Source: Aphrophora alni (lineage: Eukaryota > Arthropoda > Insecta > Hemiptera > Aphrophoridae). Taken from it: 64,000 nucleotides of DNA. The stretch lies in the NCBI GenBank assembly GCA_963513935.1, contig OY740772.1:106613797-106677796 (forward strand), read 5' to 3'. Shown here piece after piece: positions 10,104-20,390 of the stretch (its first letter is position 1; the number at the start of each line of letters is the position of its first letter). Under the pieces are notes generated by a model. The model was not told the origin of the DNA. It saw only the letters and a list, made by a program, of their open reading frames with translations, and did no database searches. The position numbers were made by a program, and so were the translations under genes.

Positions 10104-12174
10104 TGTAGCATTTAAATCCAAAAAAGCACTTCCGCAATAACTTAACTCATTTCGTAAATATACATTCCACTTTCCGTCGCTTGACAGATGCTGGCATCTA
10201 GCGGCCCGCTCCTAAACCAAGCATCACCTGATACTTGAAACCAAAGTACATTTTCGCCGGTCAAGCTAGCTTCTCGATTACCGGTCCACAGTCTACATGC
10301 GATAACAACATGGTCTACACTCTTCATAACTCCGTTAGCTAAAAGTTTTTCTTTCTTCTCTCAAAAATTACCGTCTTTCTAAAACATCATGTTAAATTAC
10401 TAATTGTGCGCCTTAGTCTAATAATCTGGTTCAAAAATGTTAAAATTAACCATCATTTTCTCGGTACTACCTCACGTGATCTGCGACAGGATTTACCAGG
10501 TACTTCAACCTTACAGATTTTGTCATATTATAAATTTTGTTAATTTTTAAAATAATTTGTTAATTATCATGTATTCTTTAAAATATGTATTTCATGTTTT
10601 ATTCAATATTCTATTTCCTTTTGAAACTAAATGATTATAAAAATTTTCTTTTCTTAAAACATCATTTACAAAATCTTGCAAAGGCACATTTTACGTTTTG
10701 AACATTTTTGTGAAATAAGTGCAAACTAGTGTTGAACATTAAATGATCAGAATATGAACATGTCAAATATAAAACAATTGAGGAAATTTCTTCTAAATCA
10801 GAAAATTTCGTTTTACAAGCTTTTGCAAAATCTTACAAGTCTTATACAAGCTTTCTTTTAAACAAAATTAAAATATATATAAATAGATTTATAATAATCT
10901 AAGAAGCTTTTAAGTACCATCTTAACGAATTTCTGTTATACAATCAATTTTCTTTAATTTTGGCAAATAATCAGATATTTCTTTAATGATGAACATTAAT
11001 GCTAAAACATGTCTGATTTTGTACAGACACTAAAAGAACATGTTTTTTGCTCACAGCTAATATGCTGGTAGGACAAATAGGAGAAATTGGAGAAATAAAG
11101 AAATTCTTGTCTCACATTGCGCAAACCAACGAAACATCCTAACAAGTTTCGTCCTGTTGGCAAAACACGTTTTTTTTTGTATAACGTAACTTCACATTTT
11201 CAAGTGCATAAAAGTGATGTCTTTTTCTACAGCTGACTTTACAGAACTTTAACTAACTCATTTTGTATATGTGCCTAAATTTACTTTCGCAAATATGTGT
11301 TCCTTAAGACTATTTTCTAAATGTAGACCTGTGTAGTTAATTATAAAATATATATAAAAAAACAATTATTGGGTGGAGCCTGCATGCAATTTTCGGTCCT
11401 AACAACCTCCAAGAGGTTAATTTCCAAATTAAAATAATTGACGTCAATTAACAAAATTTCAAAATTCTAAATTCCTTTTTTTGTTTGTTTAAAATATATA
11501 AATTTATTTGGCCAATATAGTTTTTAAGAAATTTTTTTAAACCAGTTATATTATGTATCTTTAGTTTAGTGATAAACATGTTAACTATAGATATGATTTT
11601 TGAACTTAAAATATCAAACTCTTTTATATTTTGTTAAATTCTGTAATTGTTTAAAAAGAAACTATCATCTTATAAACTAAAAAGGGGGGGATAAGTTTTT
11701 TTCTTTTTTTTTGAATCTTTTGATTAAATTTTTTTTTATTATTATACTTTTACATTAAGGGCGTATAATCTTTTTTTTTGATTAATTATAATTCTGTGAA
11801 TTATTAAGCTGTGCTCATTGTTTTTTTTGTTAAATTTTTGTAACTATAAATATACATATTAAAAGGGGGGATAAATTTTTAGAATCTGTTGATTAAATTT
11901 TTTTTTTCTAAATTATTATATGTTACAATTAAGGGCTTATAACTTTTACAATTTATGATATTGTTAATCATAAGTTTTTTTTTATTGATGATTTGTGTCA
12001 GGATGTCTTTTGTTGTAAATGACAAAGTCTGAAGCGCCGAAATTTCCTTCTGCTTTCAATAAACTTGAGCCTTGTTAATTACTAAATTTGTCTTTGTCTT
12101 TTTTTATTTTTTTCTTTTCAAACATTGTTACCATTTTGGTTCCGCCTTTATTAAATTTAAGTCCCCTGGTAACA
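10104..12174 (+). repeat. Element A copy 1, 5' LTR (2071 bp)
   Basis: It starts TGTAGCATTTAAATCC and ends CCCCTGGTAACA. By eye it differs from the 3' LTR by one T in a homopolymer (about 11770). A poly(A) signal AATAAA lies at 12058-12063, followed by a T/GT-rich stretch, so the U3-R-U5 order fits plus-strand transcription. An internal imperfect duplication, A-run then GGGGGGATAA...GATTAAATTTTT...TTAAGGGC, recurs at about 11680 and 11861 (180 bp apart). The antisense strand carries a 61-codon frame (10142-10327). Confidence 0.95.
10142..10327 (-). CDS. 61-aa antisense ORF in LTR, unknown
   Basis: An ATG-initiated 61-codon frame lies antisense to the outer end of U3. It is present with the same translation in all four element A LTRs (also 18359-18544 minus, 54747-54932 plus and 63080-63265 plus). 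It is rich in Trp, Cys and Gly and does not look compositional in this AT-rich context, but no family is recognised. Identity between LTRs of one element is expected from replication, so conservation is weak evidence. It could be chance, a regulatory antisense peptide, or a relic of captured sequence. Confidence 0.25.
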   Translation of the reverse strand: MKSVDHVVIACRLWTGNREASLTGENVLWFQVSGDAWFRSGPLDASICQATESGMYIYEMS

Positions 12175-12180
12175 TGTTTC

Positions 12181-12198
12181 TGGTAGCAGAGCGTGGTT
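12181..12198 (+). promoter_or_regulatory. Primer-binding site of element A copy 1
   Basis: TGGTAGCAGAGCGTGGTT begins six bases after the end of the 5' LTR. It opens with TGG, complementary to a tRNA CCA end, as expected for minus-strand priming. The same sequence sits next to the 5' LTR in copy 2. I cannot name the tRNA. Confidence 0.7.
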
Positions 12199-12855
12199 AA
12201 TTTTAAATTCTGGAACCTTAGTTATTTTTCAAAATTTTGCATTGGAACTATCTAAATTTAAATTCAAAATTATCTTTGTAAACAAGGCTCTTTTTTATGT
12301 TTTGCAGCTTTTTCAAATACTGCACAACTGTTGCTGATGAAATTTTTTTTATTTAGTTTAAATATTTAAATCTCTATAAATCTATAGTCTCTTTTTTTTA
12401 TTATTTAGTTATTTTTATAAACACTTACACAAAAACTTCTAAACCAATTTCGATAAAATTTTTTTTTATTATTTTGTCTGCTTAAATATTTTTTTTATAT
12501 ATATATATTTACATACACTGCACCCTAGTCATTCACTGAATTTGATCCAGACAGCGGGCTCATTCGGGAATCCAAAAAAAATTTAAATAAATAATAAAAT
12601 CCAAAAATAGTTAAAAACAAAAAAAAAAACAAAAAAAAATTTCAAAATCTCCTTCAAAAAATTTTCTCGAGTTTTCTTTCGCTTGTCTGTATCAATTCAT
12701 ACTTACACACACACATATATACACAACAACTACACTACATATAATTCTTGAGTCTTTCTCTGGCTCTTTCACCTTTTTTACATCATCTTAAAAGAAATTT
12801 TTTTTATTTAAAAACATTTGATTAAATTTTTTTTTATTTATCAGCAACAGTTAAG
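12199..12855 (+). other. Element A copy 1 leader (5' UTR)
   Basis: AT-rich untranslated leader between the primer-binding site and the gag-pol ATG. It contains one unit of the 22-26 bp motif that is expanded in copy 2. No ORF or structured RNA is recognised. Confidence 0.7.
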
Positions 12856-15800
12856 ATGGCAGTGGATTTGCTGCGATTAGTGGATTCGTTAAAGAATACC
12901 GAGCTTGCTTTTGAGGTAGTAGCTAGAGGTGGTGAAAAAGACATTGTAGCTAAAATGCGAACCTCTCTTAGGTCCCTTCTGCAGAACAGCGTCGAGCCCG
13001 AAATGGGAAACTTCACTGAAGACATCCTCTTGCAACAGATAGCGTTAGCCCGGAACTCCTTGTTTGTCTTGCAAGACGACCTGGAGAACCTCGATTCCGA
13101 AAGAGGAATCAAAATGATTCGTGTTCGTGCGCGCATAAACGTCTTCGGAAGACGACTAGAGTTCCTAAATCGGGTGCACACTGAACAACTAAAAGTAGCA
13201 GACAACAACGTGCCACGGGATCTGGCCGAGCTACATAACAATTTCGCTACGCTCAAAGAAAAATTTAAAGCCTTTGAGCAAACCGTTGCTCCTCTAAAAC
13301 TAAACGTAAGCATCCCGCTAACGCCCTCTGGGGGAACCACTAAAGCTAGCTCTGCAGAGCCATCTCGGTCTAATGGGCCAAATCTCCTTGCGGACACGCC
13401 GCAGGCTGAGGCTCAGCAAACTACACCTAGCAGCTCGAAAGGCTGTCAATACATTTCCTTATACGGAAAATTAAGTCATCCTGCCGAACAAATAATTAAG
13501 ACAATTCCTCAGACAGATGGGTTCGACCTTGACAAATTATTAAATTTTTTTAAAATTTCTTTAAAAATAGTTAAAACTTACCCGGACGTAGCCTTAAACA
13601 TTAATAATGTTCTGATGCCCTATGCTCAGGGCCCTTTAAATTCATGTCTGATTAGACATCAGGCATTTAATACCTTTCATAAAGAGGCCTTAAGTCTCTT
13701 TATACCATCAAAACGGTTAGCTTCTTTAGTGCAGGAGTTATTTTATAGGCCCCAGAAGACTAACGAGGCGGTGCACATCTTTGTAAATGAAATTAAAGAG
13801 GCTGCAGAAACACTTAATTTAGATAAGTCCGAATTGGAGGTCACGGACGTCATTCTGGAGGGACTGTCTCCGGAAGTCCGCAACTGTTTAGTTTTTGCGA
13901 CTAAGCCTAAAAATTTCGCAGATCTAGATCGACTCTGCGCTCACGTAAATAACATCATGTACACTGACAGGCAAAGGGCTCCATTAAAGAGACCTGAGTT
14001 TAAAAGTCCTGATTTTAGACCTACAAGACCTGTAGTCTGTTACAGTTGCGGGCAGCCGGGACATAGAAGCCCAGAATGTCGAAACCGGCCTCCAACAAGG
14101 CAATATCCTCCAAAAAACAGGCGCAGGCCAGTTTCCCATTTTAAAACCAACCACATCGGATTTAAACATAACACGAAACCACATTTCTTTAATAAACCTC
14201 CCTTTCAAAATTTAAACTCAATCTCCTATTCAAGAAGAAACAATTTCGGCAATAAAATTCAAAATTACGTTACTCCCATCTGTTATCATTGTGGCATACC
14301 CGGTCACTATATCTGGGGCTGTAAATTCTTCTCTCTACGGAATAGGTCCAGGCAAACCTATTCCAGCTCTAAGCTTTCCAACTGCAAACTTCAAAAAAAA
14401 AATAACATTTCTCTTAAATCTAGGGGTCTGAACGATCAGTTTTTGCCTTTGGTGGAAGTAGCTTTTGGGCAAATTAAAGTTAAGGCTCTGCTGGACTCCG
14501 GTTCAGTAAGATGCGTCATTTCTAAAGCCCTTTTTAAAAAATTAAAGAACACCAAGGCTTTTAAATCCATAACCAGGGTGAAGGCTGATTGTGTCACGGC
14601 TTCTGGAAAAAGGTTGCCCATTTCCTACTCTTGTCGTCTTCATCTTAAAATGGAACATTGTAGTTGGAATGTGGATTTCCTGGTGGCGCATAAGTTGTCG
14701 TGTCCTCTGATCCTCGGGTCAGATTTCATATCTAAAACGGGACTGGTACTTGATCTTTCAGCAAAAAACTTCTATTTCAAATTTTCAAGGTCTATTGTTT
14801 TTCCTCTATGTAATTTTAGTAATTCTGCGTATAAACCTATAGTGTCCACAACATCTGAATCTACTGCTCCTGATCCTTTAGGTCATCTTCAAAAGGACGA
14901 TAAAAACGCCATTTTAAAAATAATTAATGATTTTCCTCAGGTACTCACAAAAAGGTTAGGTTTAACACATCTAGTTGAATACGATATTCAACTGAAGGAC
15001 AACACTCCGGTCAAGTGTTCTCCATACCAATTGGCACCTCCCAAAATGGAATACCTCCGCGAACACATCAACGAATTGTTAGATTCAGGAGTAGTAGAAC
15101 CCAGCCGGTCGGCATATGCATCCCCTGTTTTTCTGGTTCAACATCCCGAAAAGAAAACAAGGATGGTGATTGATTATCGGAGGCTCAATCAAAACATCGT
15201 CGTCGAAGCGGTGCCGCTACCTAACTTACATCAAAGTTTTAACTGGTTTGTCGGTGCCAAATATTTCACAGTTTTCGATCTTAATTCAGCTTATCATCAA
15301 ATCCCTTTGTCTCAAAAGTCCAAGCAAATTACCAGCTTTTGTACTCCTTGGATGCTTTATCAGTTTACTCGAGTCCCTTTTGGACTCTGTACTGGTGCCC
15401 AAGTGCTTACCAGACTTTTGGATCAGGTCTTCCATGACATCAAATTCAAATTCATTTTTAATTATCTGGATGATCTAGTCATTTACTCCAAAACTTGGGA
15501 AGAGCATCAAAAACATCTTCGGGAAGTCCTTACTCGTTTGCGGCGGGCTGGCTTGACTGTTAACCCAGATAAGGTCCGTTTCGCTGTGAATGAGATAAGC
15601 TTTTTAGGACACCTAGTTTCTTCTCGTGGCGTGCAAATCGACCCATCTAGAACAAAAGCAATTAGAAATTTTCCGCAACCCAAGAACCCTAAGGCCGTTT
15701 CCAGATTTATTGGAATGGTCAATTTCTTTGCTAAATTCATTCCAAATTTCGCGGAGCACGCTGCGCCTCTAAATCTGCTTCGGAGGAAGGGCCAAAAATT

Positions 15801-17538
15801 CTCTTGGCAAGCTGAACAAGAGAAAGCTTTTAAACATCTTCGGGAGGCAATAACACAGCCTCCGGTTCTCCGGATGGCCGATTTCGCCAAACCATTCATC
15901 CTGCAAACGGATGCGAGCTCGGTGGCCCTTGGAGCAGTTCTACTCCAAGAAATTGACGGCTCACGACAGCCCATAGCGTACGCTTCACGTACTTTAACAC
16001 CTGCAGAAAGAAAAGCCTCATCTGCATATGAAGCCGAATGCCTAGCAGTAGTTTTTGGAGTAGAGAAATTTAGGCAATATCTAGAGCATCGGGAATTCCT
16101 ATTAGAAACCGACAACCAAGCCCTTTCTTGGCTTTTAGCACGTCCTCGACAACTTGGTAAATTAGGCCGGTGGATTGCCAAGTTGACTTCATTGAAATTT
16201 AAGGTAGCGCACATAAGAGGAACTCAGAACATCATAGCAGACTCCCTCTCGCGCATGTTTGAACCGGAAAATTTCAACGAAGAAAATGTCACCTTTTCGT
16301 GTACCAGTCTCCTCACAAATTTTCCTCTAGCTTTTCATGACATCCAGACTCATCAAAAGGCCGACCCTATTTTGAAAAATATCATTGCCGATCTTGAACA
16401 GAACATCTCTTCGGAGAAGTACTGTTTAAGTAAAGGTGTTCTTTGCCTGAAAAATCATCTGGAAAAGCCCACCAGAATTTATTTACCTCAGTCCTTAGTC
16501 GACCTGGTGATTAATTATCATCACGACTCCGTTGTGGGTGGTCATCTTGGAGTACTTAAAACTTTGTTTAAGGTAAAGGAGAACTTTTATTGGCCAACTT
16601 TAAAACAGGATGTCACTTCTAAAGTGCGAGCTTGTTCGGTGTGCGCTGTAAGCAAACCTGCTCACAACTCCAAATTAGGATACCTTGCCTCAACGGTTCC
16701 CAATCGTCCCATGGAAAAATTACATATCGACTACGTCGGACAGCTTCCTAGGACAAAACAGGGCTACAACATGATACTGGTCGCAGTTGACCAGTTCTCA
16801 AAATTCACCTGGCTCATGCCTGTCAGAGATGCAACTTCCCACAGTACAATTAAGGCCTTAAGCCAAAACATTTTTCAAAATTTCGGTTTTCCAAAGATAA
16901 TAATCTCTGACAATGCACAATGTTTTGTATCACATGTCTTCCGCAACTTTTGTTTTTCTCGCGGTATTAAGCATGCAACTTTATCTCCTTATCACCCCCA
17001 ACCTAATAATGCGGAAAGACTCAACCGAAACCTTAAGGCAGCCCTTATCGCCTATCACTCCAAAAATCAATCCTCTTGGGACGACTCCCTTTGCTGGCTT
17101 CAGCTGGCTTTCAATTTCGCACATCATGAGACTCTTAAAGCAACACCTTTTAGTATTCTTTTTAATTTTCTCCCCAATACACCACTGAGTCTCAGCTGGA
17201 ACATACATGATCTCCTTCCAAAACCTAATACTAATCCATCACAAGTTTGGCGCCAGGCCAAAGACAATATAATGAAAGCGCACCAAAAGGCCGAAAAGAC
17301 CTATAACAAATTCAGGAAGCCTCATCTGTATAAAATCAACGATCTTGTCTGGTGTAAAACACACCCTCTTAGCTCTGCCATAGACAAGCGAGCTGCTAAA
17401 TTGATGCCTCGATGGTCAGGTCCCTTCCGGATCATTGATTTTCTTACTCCAGTTACCGTTGCGCTTTCTTTCGCCAATTCACCTCGTTTTATTAAAAAAG
17501 CACACGTCGAGCAACTCAAACCTCATCATATAAATTAA
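12856..17538 (+). CDS. gag-pol: Gag-Pol polyprotein of Ty3/gypsy element A, copy 1 (1560 aa)
   Basis: One uninterrupted frame encodes structural and enzymatic parts, so no frameshift or stop suppression is needed. Domains in order: a helical N-terminal Gag region (1 to about 390); two CCHC zinc knuckles, CYSCGQPGHRSPEC at 395 and CYHCGIPGHYIWGC at 476; an aspartic protease with LLDSGS (Asp 547); reverse transcriptase with YLDD at 870-873; RNase H with QTDASS (Asp 1019) and ETDNQAL; an integrase HHCC zinc finger starting near His 1222; and the integrase core with D1292, D1352 and E1387 (exact D-x34-E spacing). A GPY/F-like module, RWSGPFRI, starts near 1519. All catalytic residues inspected are present. 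The start is the ATG at 12856, the first in frame after the leader. RT-RNaseH-IN order identifies Ty3/gypsy. The clade is not assigned. Confidence 0.96.
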   Translation: MAVDLLRLVDSLKNTELAFEVVARGGEKDIVAKMRTSLRSLLQNSVEPEMGNFTEDILLQQIALARNSLFVLQDDLENLDSERGIKMIRVRARINVFGRRLEFLNRVHTEQLKVADNNVPRDLAELHNNFATLKEKFKAFEQTVAPLKLNVSIPLTPSGGTTKASSAEPSRSNGPNLLADTPQAEAQQTTPSSSKGCQYISLYGKLSHPAEQIIKTIPQTDGFDLDKLLNFFKISLKIVKTYPDVALNINNVLMPYAQGPLNSCLIRHQAFNTFHKEALSLFIPSKRLASLVQELFYRPQKTNEAVHIFVNEIKEAAETLNLDKSELEVTDVILEGLSPEVRNCLVFATKPKNFADLDRLCAHVNNIMYTDRQRAPLKRPEFKSPDFRPTRPVVCYSCGQPGHRSPECRNRPPTRQYPPKNRRRPVSHFKTNHIGFKHNTKPHFFNKPPFQNLNSISYSRRNNFGNKIQNYVTPICYHCGIPGHYIWGCKFFSLRNRSRQTYSSSKLSNCKLQKKNNISLKSRGLNDQFLPLVEVAFGQIKVKALLDSGSVRCVISKALFKKLKNTKAFKSITRVKADCVTASGKRLPISYSCRLHLKMEHCSWNVDFLVAHKLSCPLILGSDFISKTGLVLDLSAKNFYFKFSRSIVFPLCNFSNSAYKPIVSTTSESTAPDPLGHLQKDDKNAILKIINDFPQVLTKRLGLTHLVEYDIQLKDNTPVKCSPYQLAPPKMEYLREHINELLDSGVVEPSRSAYASPVFLVQHPEKKTRMVIDYRRLNQNIVVEAVPLPNLHQSFNWFVGAKYFTVFDLNSAYHQIPLSQKSKQITSFCTPWMLYQFTRVPFGLCTGAQVLTRLLDQVFHDIKFKFIFNYLDDLVIYSKTWEEHQKHLREVLTRLRRAGLTVNPDKVRFAVNEISFLGHLVSSRGVQIDPSRTKAIRNFPQPKNPKAVSRFIGMVNFFAKFIPNFAEHAAPLNLLRRKGQKFSWQAEQEKAFKHLREAITQPPVLRMADFAKPFILQTDASSVALGAVLLQEIDGSRQPIAYASRTLTPAERKASSAYEAECLAVVFGVEKFRQYLEHREFLLETDNQALSWLLARPRQLGKLGRWIAKLTSLKFKVAHIRGTQNIIADSLSRMFEPENFNEENVTFSCTSLLTNFPLAFHDIQTHQKADPILKNIIADLEQNISSEKYCLSKGVLCLKNHLEKPTRIYLPQSLVDLVINYHHDSVVGGHLGVLKTLFKVKENFYWPTLKQDVTSKVRACSVCAVSKPAHNSKLGYLASTVPNRPMEKLHIDYVGQLPRTKQGYNMILVAVDQFSKFTWLMPVRDATSHSTIKALSQNIFQNFGFPKIIISDNAQCFVSHVFRNFCFSRGIKHATLSPYHPQPNNAERLNRNLKAALIAYHSKNQSSWDDSLCWLQLAFNFAHHETLKATPFSILFNFLPNTPLSLSWNIHDLLPKPNTNPSQVWRQAKDNIMKAHQKAEKTYNKFRKPHLYKINDLVWCKTHPLSSAIDKRAAKLMPRWSGPFRIIDFLTPVTVALSFANSPRFIKKAHVEQLKPHHIN

Positions 17539-18307
17539 ATATTAACAAATTTCTAGAACCTTCTCCTTTACGATTTAATTTTCTTTCTGATCTTTCTTGG
17601 CCCGCACAAATTGTCATCTGGTAGTCTTCTTTCTATGCACTGCAGAACATAATAAAATACGGAACCAAGCCGTATTTCCTCTAAGCCAAATGCACATCTG
17701 TATGTTTGGGCATCGGTGGGCTGAGCTCTCCTAGAGCCCCTCCGTGCCGTAATCTTTATAGGTGTTTGCAGGCGAAGAGATATTGATTTTCCTTGTCCAG
17801 TGATATATCTCACTGTTTCCCGGACTTGACGCTTTTCAACCCATAGTCTGATCAACTATGAGGTTCCACTTTACGGCAATGGCCGCTACATGTACCTGAC
17901 ATGTTTCCCTATCTAGACATATCTTGACATCGAGCACTCCGCGGGTGTAATCGATGCGACGAGAATATAGAGAGCGTCATGAACTCTTCTATTTCTTCGT
18001 CACCATAACGTCTTCGGACGAGGACATAGTGAGTCCATCTTCTTAATAGTTAAGTTGGGTGCATTTGTTCTTTGTTGTTTATCTTGGTGAAGGTATACTG
18101 ACCGGTTCTGTCGAACTACATATAGTTAATGTGGCACTCGCTATGCATGTTAGTCTTAGTTTGTCTTTTGTTTATCTCGAGGTCTAAAACACCTGTCTGA
18201 GAGGAAATTTTTTTTTACCCCTTCAAGCACACTCTCTCTCTCCTTTTTCTAAATTTTGCGGGAGGCCCTTCTGGCCCCTTTTCTTTTCTACCCTAACTCC
18301 GTCTTTC
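17539..18307 (+). other. Element A copy 1 3' region, no sense ORF
   Basis: About 770 bp between the pol stop and the polypurine tract lacks any long sense frame, so there is no env. The antisense strand holds a 95-codon frame and further open segments. CT-rich simple sequence near 18222-18245 differs in length from copy 2. Confidence 0.7.
17568..17855 (-). CDS. 95-aa antisense ORF in 3' region of element A copy 1, unknown
   Basis: An open frame antisense to the element, ending 30 bp short of the pol stop. The same 95-residue translation is present in copy 2 (55431-55718, plus). The first in-frame codon after the preceding stop is TTG rather than ATG, so it would need a non-AUG start, splicing or a frameshift from upstream open segments. 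It is basic at both ends with Cys and Tyr in the middle. No family is recognised. Antisense ORFs in the 3' part of LTR elements are known in other lineages, but coding here is unproven. Confidence 0.3.
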   Translation of the reverse strand: MIRLWVEKRQVRETVRYITGQGKSISLRLQTPIKITARRGSRRAQPTDAQTYRCAFGLEEIRLGSVFYYVLQCIERRLPDDNLCGPRKIRKKIKS

Positions 18308-18320
18308 GGGGGGGGAGAGC
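18308..18320 (+). promoter_or_regulatory. Polypurine tract of element A copy 1
   Basis: A G-run followed by AGAGC abuts the 3' LTR start (TGTAGCATTT at 18321). This is the expected position of the plus-strand DNA primer. The same tract occurs in copy 2 at 54971-54983. Confidence 0.8.
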
Positions 18321-20390
18321 TGTAGCATTTAAATCCAAAAAAGCACTTCCGCAATAACTTAACTCATTTCGTAAATATACATTCCACTTTCCGTCGCTTG
18401 ACAGATGCTGGCATCTAGCGGCCCGCTCCTAAACCAAGCATCACCTGATACTTGAAACCAAAGTACATTTTCGCCGGTCAAGCTAGCTTCTCGATTACCG
18501 GTCCACAGTCTACATGCGATAACAACATGGTCTACACTCTTCATAACTCCGTTAGCTAAAAGTTTTTCTTTCTTCTCTCAAAAATTACCGTCTTTCTAAA
18601 ACATCATGTTAAATTACTAATTGTGCGCCTTAGTCTAATAATCTGGTTCAAAAATGTTAAAATTAACCATCATTTTCTCGGTACTACCTCACGTGATCTG
18701 CGACAGGATTTACCAGGTACTTCAACCTTACAGATTTTGTCATATTATAAATTTTGTTAATTTTTAAAATAATTTGTTAATTATCATGTATTCTTTAAAA
18801 TATGTATTTCATGTTTTATTCAATATTCTATTTCCTTTTGAAACTAAATGATTATAAAAATTTTCTTTTCTTAAAACATCATTTACAAAATCTTGCAAAG
18901 GCACATTTTACGTTTTGAACATTTTTGTGAAATAAGTGCAAACTAGTGTTGAACATTAAATGATCAGAATATGAACATGTCAAATATAAAACAATTGAGG
19001 AAATTTCTTCTAAATCAGAAAATTTCGTTTTACAAGCTTTTGCAAAATCTTACAAGTCTTATACAAGCTTTCTTTTAAACAAAATTAAAATATATATAAA
19101 TAGATTTATAATAATCTAAGAAGCTTTTAAGTACCATCTTAACGAATTTCTGTTATACAATCAATTTTCTTTAATTTTGGCAAATAATCAGATATTTCTT
19201 TAATGATGAACATTAATGCTAAAACATGTCTGATTTTGTACAGACACTAAAAGAACATGTTTTTTGCTCACAGCTAATATGCTGGTAGGACAAATAGGAG
19301 AAATTGGAGAAATAAAGAAATTCTTGTCTCACATTGCGCAAACCAACGAAACATCCTAACAAGTTTCGTCCTGTTGGCAAAACACGTTTTTTTTTGTATA
19401 ACGTAACTTCACATTTTCAAGTGCATAAAAGTGATGTCTTTTTCTACAGCTGACTTTACAGAACTTTAACTAACTCATTTTGTATATGTGCCTAAATTTA
19501 CTTTCGCAAATATGTGTTCCTTAAGACTATTTTCTAAATGTAGACCTGTGTAGTTAATTATAAAATATATATAAAAAAACAATTATTGGGTGGAGCCTGC
19601 ATGCAATTTTCGGTCCTAACAACCTCCAAGAGGTTAATTTCCAAATTAAAATAATTGACGTCAATTAACAAAATTTCAAAATTCTAAATTCCTTTTTTTG
19701 TTTGTTTAAAATATATAAATTTATTTGGCCAATATAGTTTTTAAGAAATTTTTTTAAACCAGTTATATTATGTATCTTTAGTTTAGTGATAAACATGTTA
19801 ACTATAGATATGATTTTTGAACTTAAAATATCAAACTCTTTTATATTTTGTTAAATTCTGTAATTGTTTAAAAAGAAACTATCATCTTATAAACTAAAAA
19901 GGGGGGGATAAGTTTTTTTCTTTTTTTTTGAATCTTTTGATTAAATTTTTTTTTATTATTATACTTTTACATTAAGGGCGTATAATCTTTTTTTTGATTA
20001 ATTATAATTCTGTGAATTATTAAGCTGTGCTCATTGTTTTTTTTGTTAAATTTTTGTAACTATAAATATACATATTAAAAGGGGGGATAAATTTTTAGAA
20101 TCTGTTGATTAAATTTTTTTTTTCTAAATTATTATATGTTACAATTAAGGGCTTATAACTTTTACAATTTATGATATTGTTAATCATAAGTTTTTTTTTA
20201 TTGATGATTTGTGTCAGGATGTCTTTTGTTGTAAATGACAAAGTCTGAAGCGCCGAAATTTCCTTCTGCTTTCAATAAACTTGAGCCTTGTTAATTACTA
20301 AATTTGTCTTTGTCTTTTTTTATTTTTTTCTTTTCAAACATTGTTACCATTTTGGTTCCGCCTTTATTAAATTTAAGTCCCCTGGTAACA
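18321..20390 (+). repeat. Element A copy 1, 3' LTR (2070 bp)
   Basis: Same ends and content as the 5' LTR, one T shorter. Poly(A) signal AATAAA at 20274-20279. The antisense 61-codon ORF is at 18359-18544. It ends CTGGTAACA at 20390 before the ATAC TSD. Confidence 0.95.

Larger units (their letters stand above)
10104..20390 (+). mobile_element. Element A copy 1: full-length Ty3/gypsy retrotransposon
   Basis: A 10,287-bp element with two long LTRs (10104-12174 and 18321-20390) bounded by TG...CA. It has a primer-binding site at 12181, one gag-pol frame (12856-17538), a non-coding or antisense 3' region and a G-rich polypurine tract. It is flanked by ATAC at 10100-10103 and 20391-20394. The unoccupied sequence survives at 26187-26190 in the duplicated satellite, confirming a precise 4-bp TSD (a fifth T is ambiguous). 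The intact frame and near-identical LTRs indicate a recent insertion. No env-like gene is seen on the sense strand. Confidence 0.95.

Noticed and set aside
12834..17519. Minus-strand frames over element A gag-pol (187, 235, 75, 65 codons and others), and their mirror images at 55767-60479
   Set aside because: They are shadows of the conserved gag-pol frame and carry no recognisable domain.
17539..18320. A possible env gene downstream of element A pol
   Set aside because: No sense-strand frame of useful length, signal peptide or membrane segment is seen.
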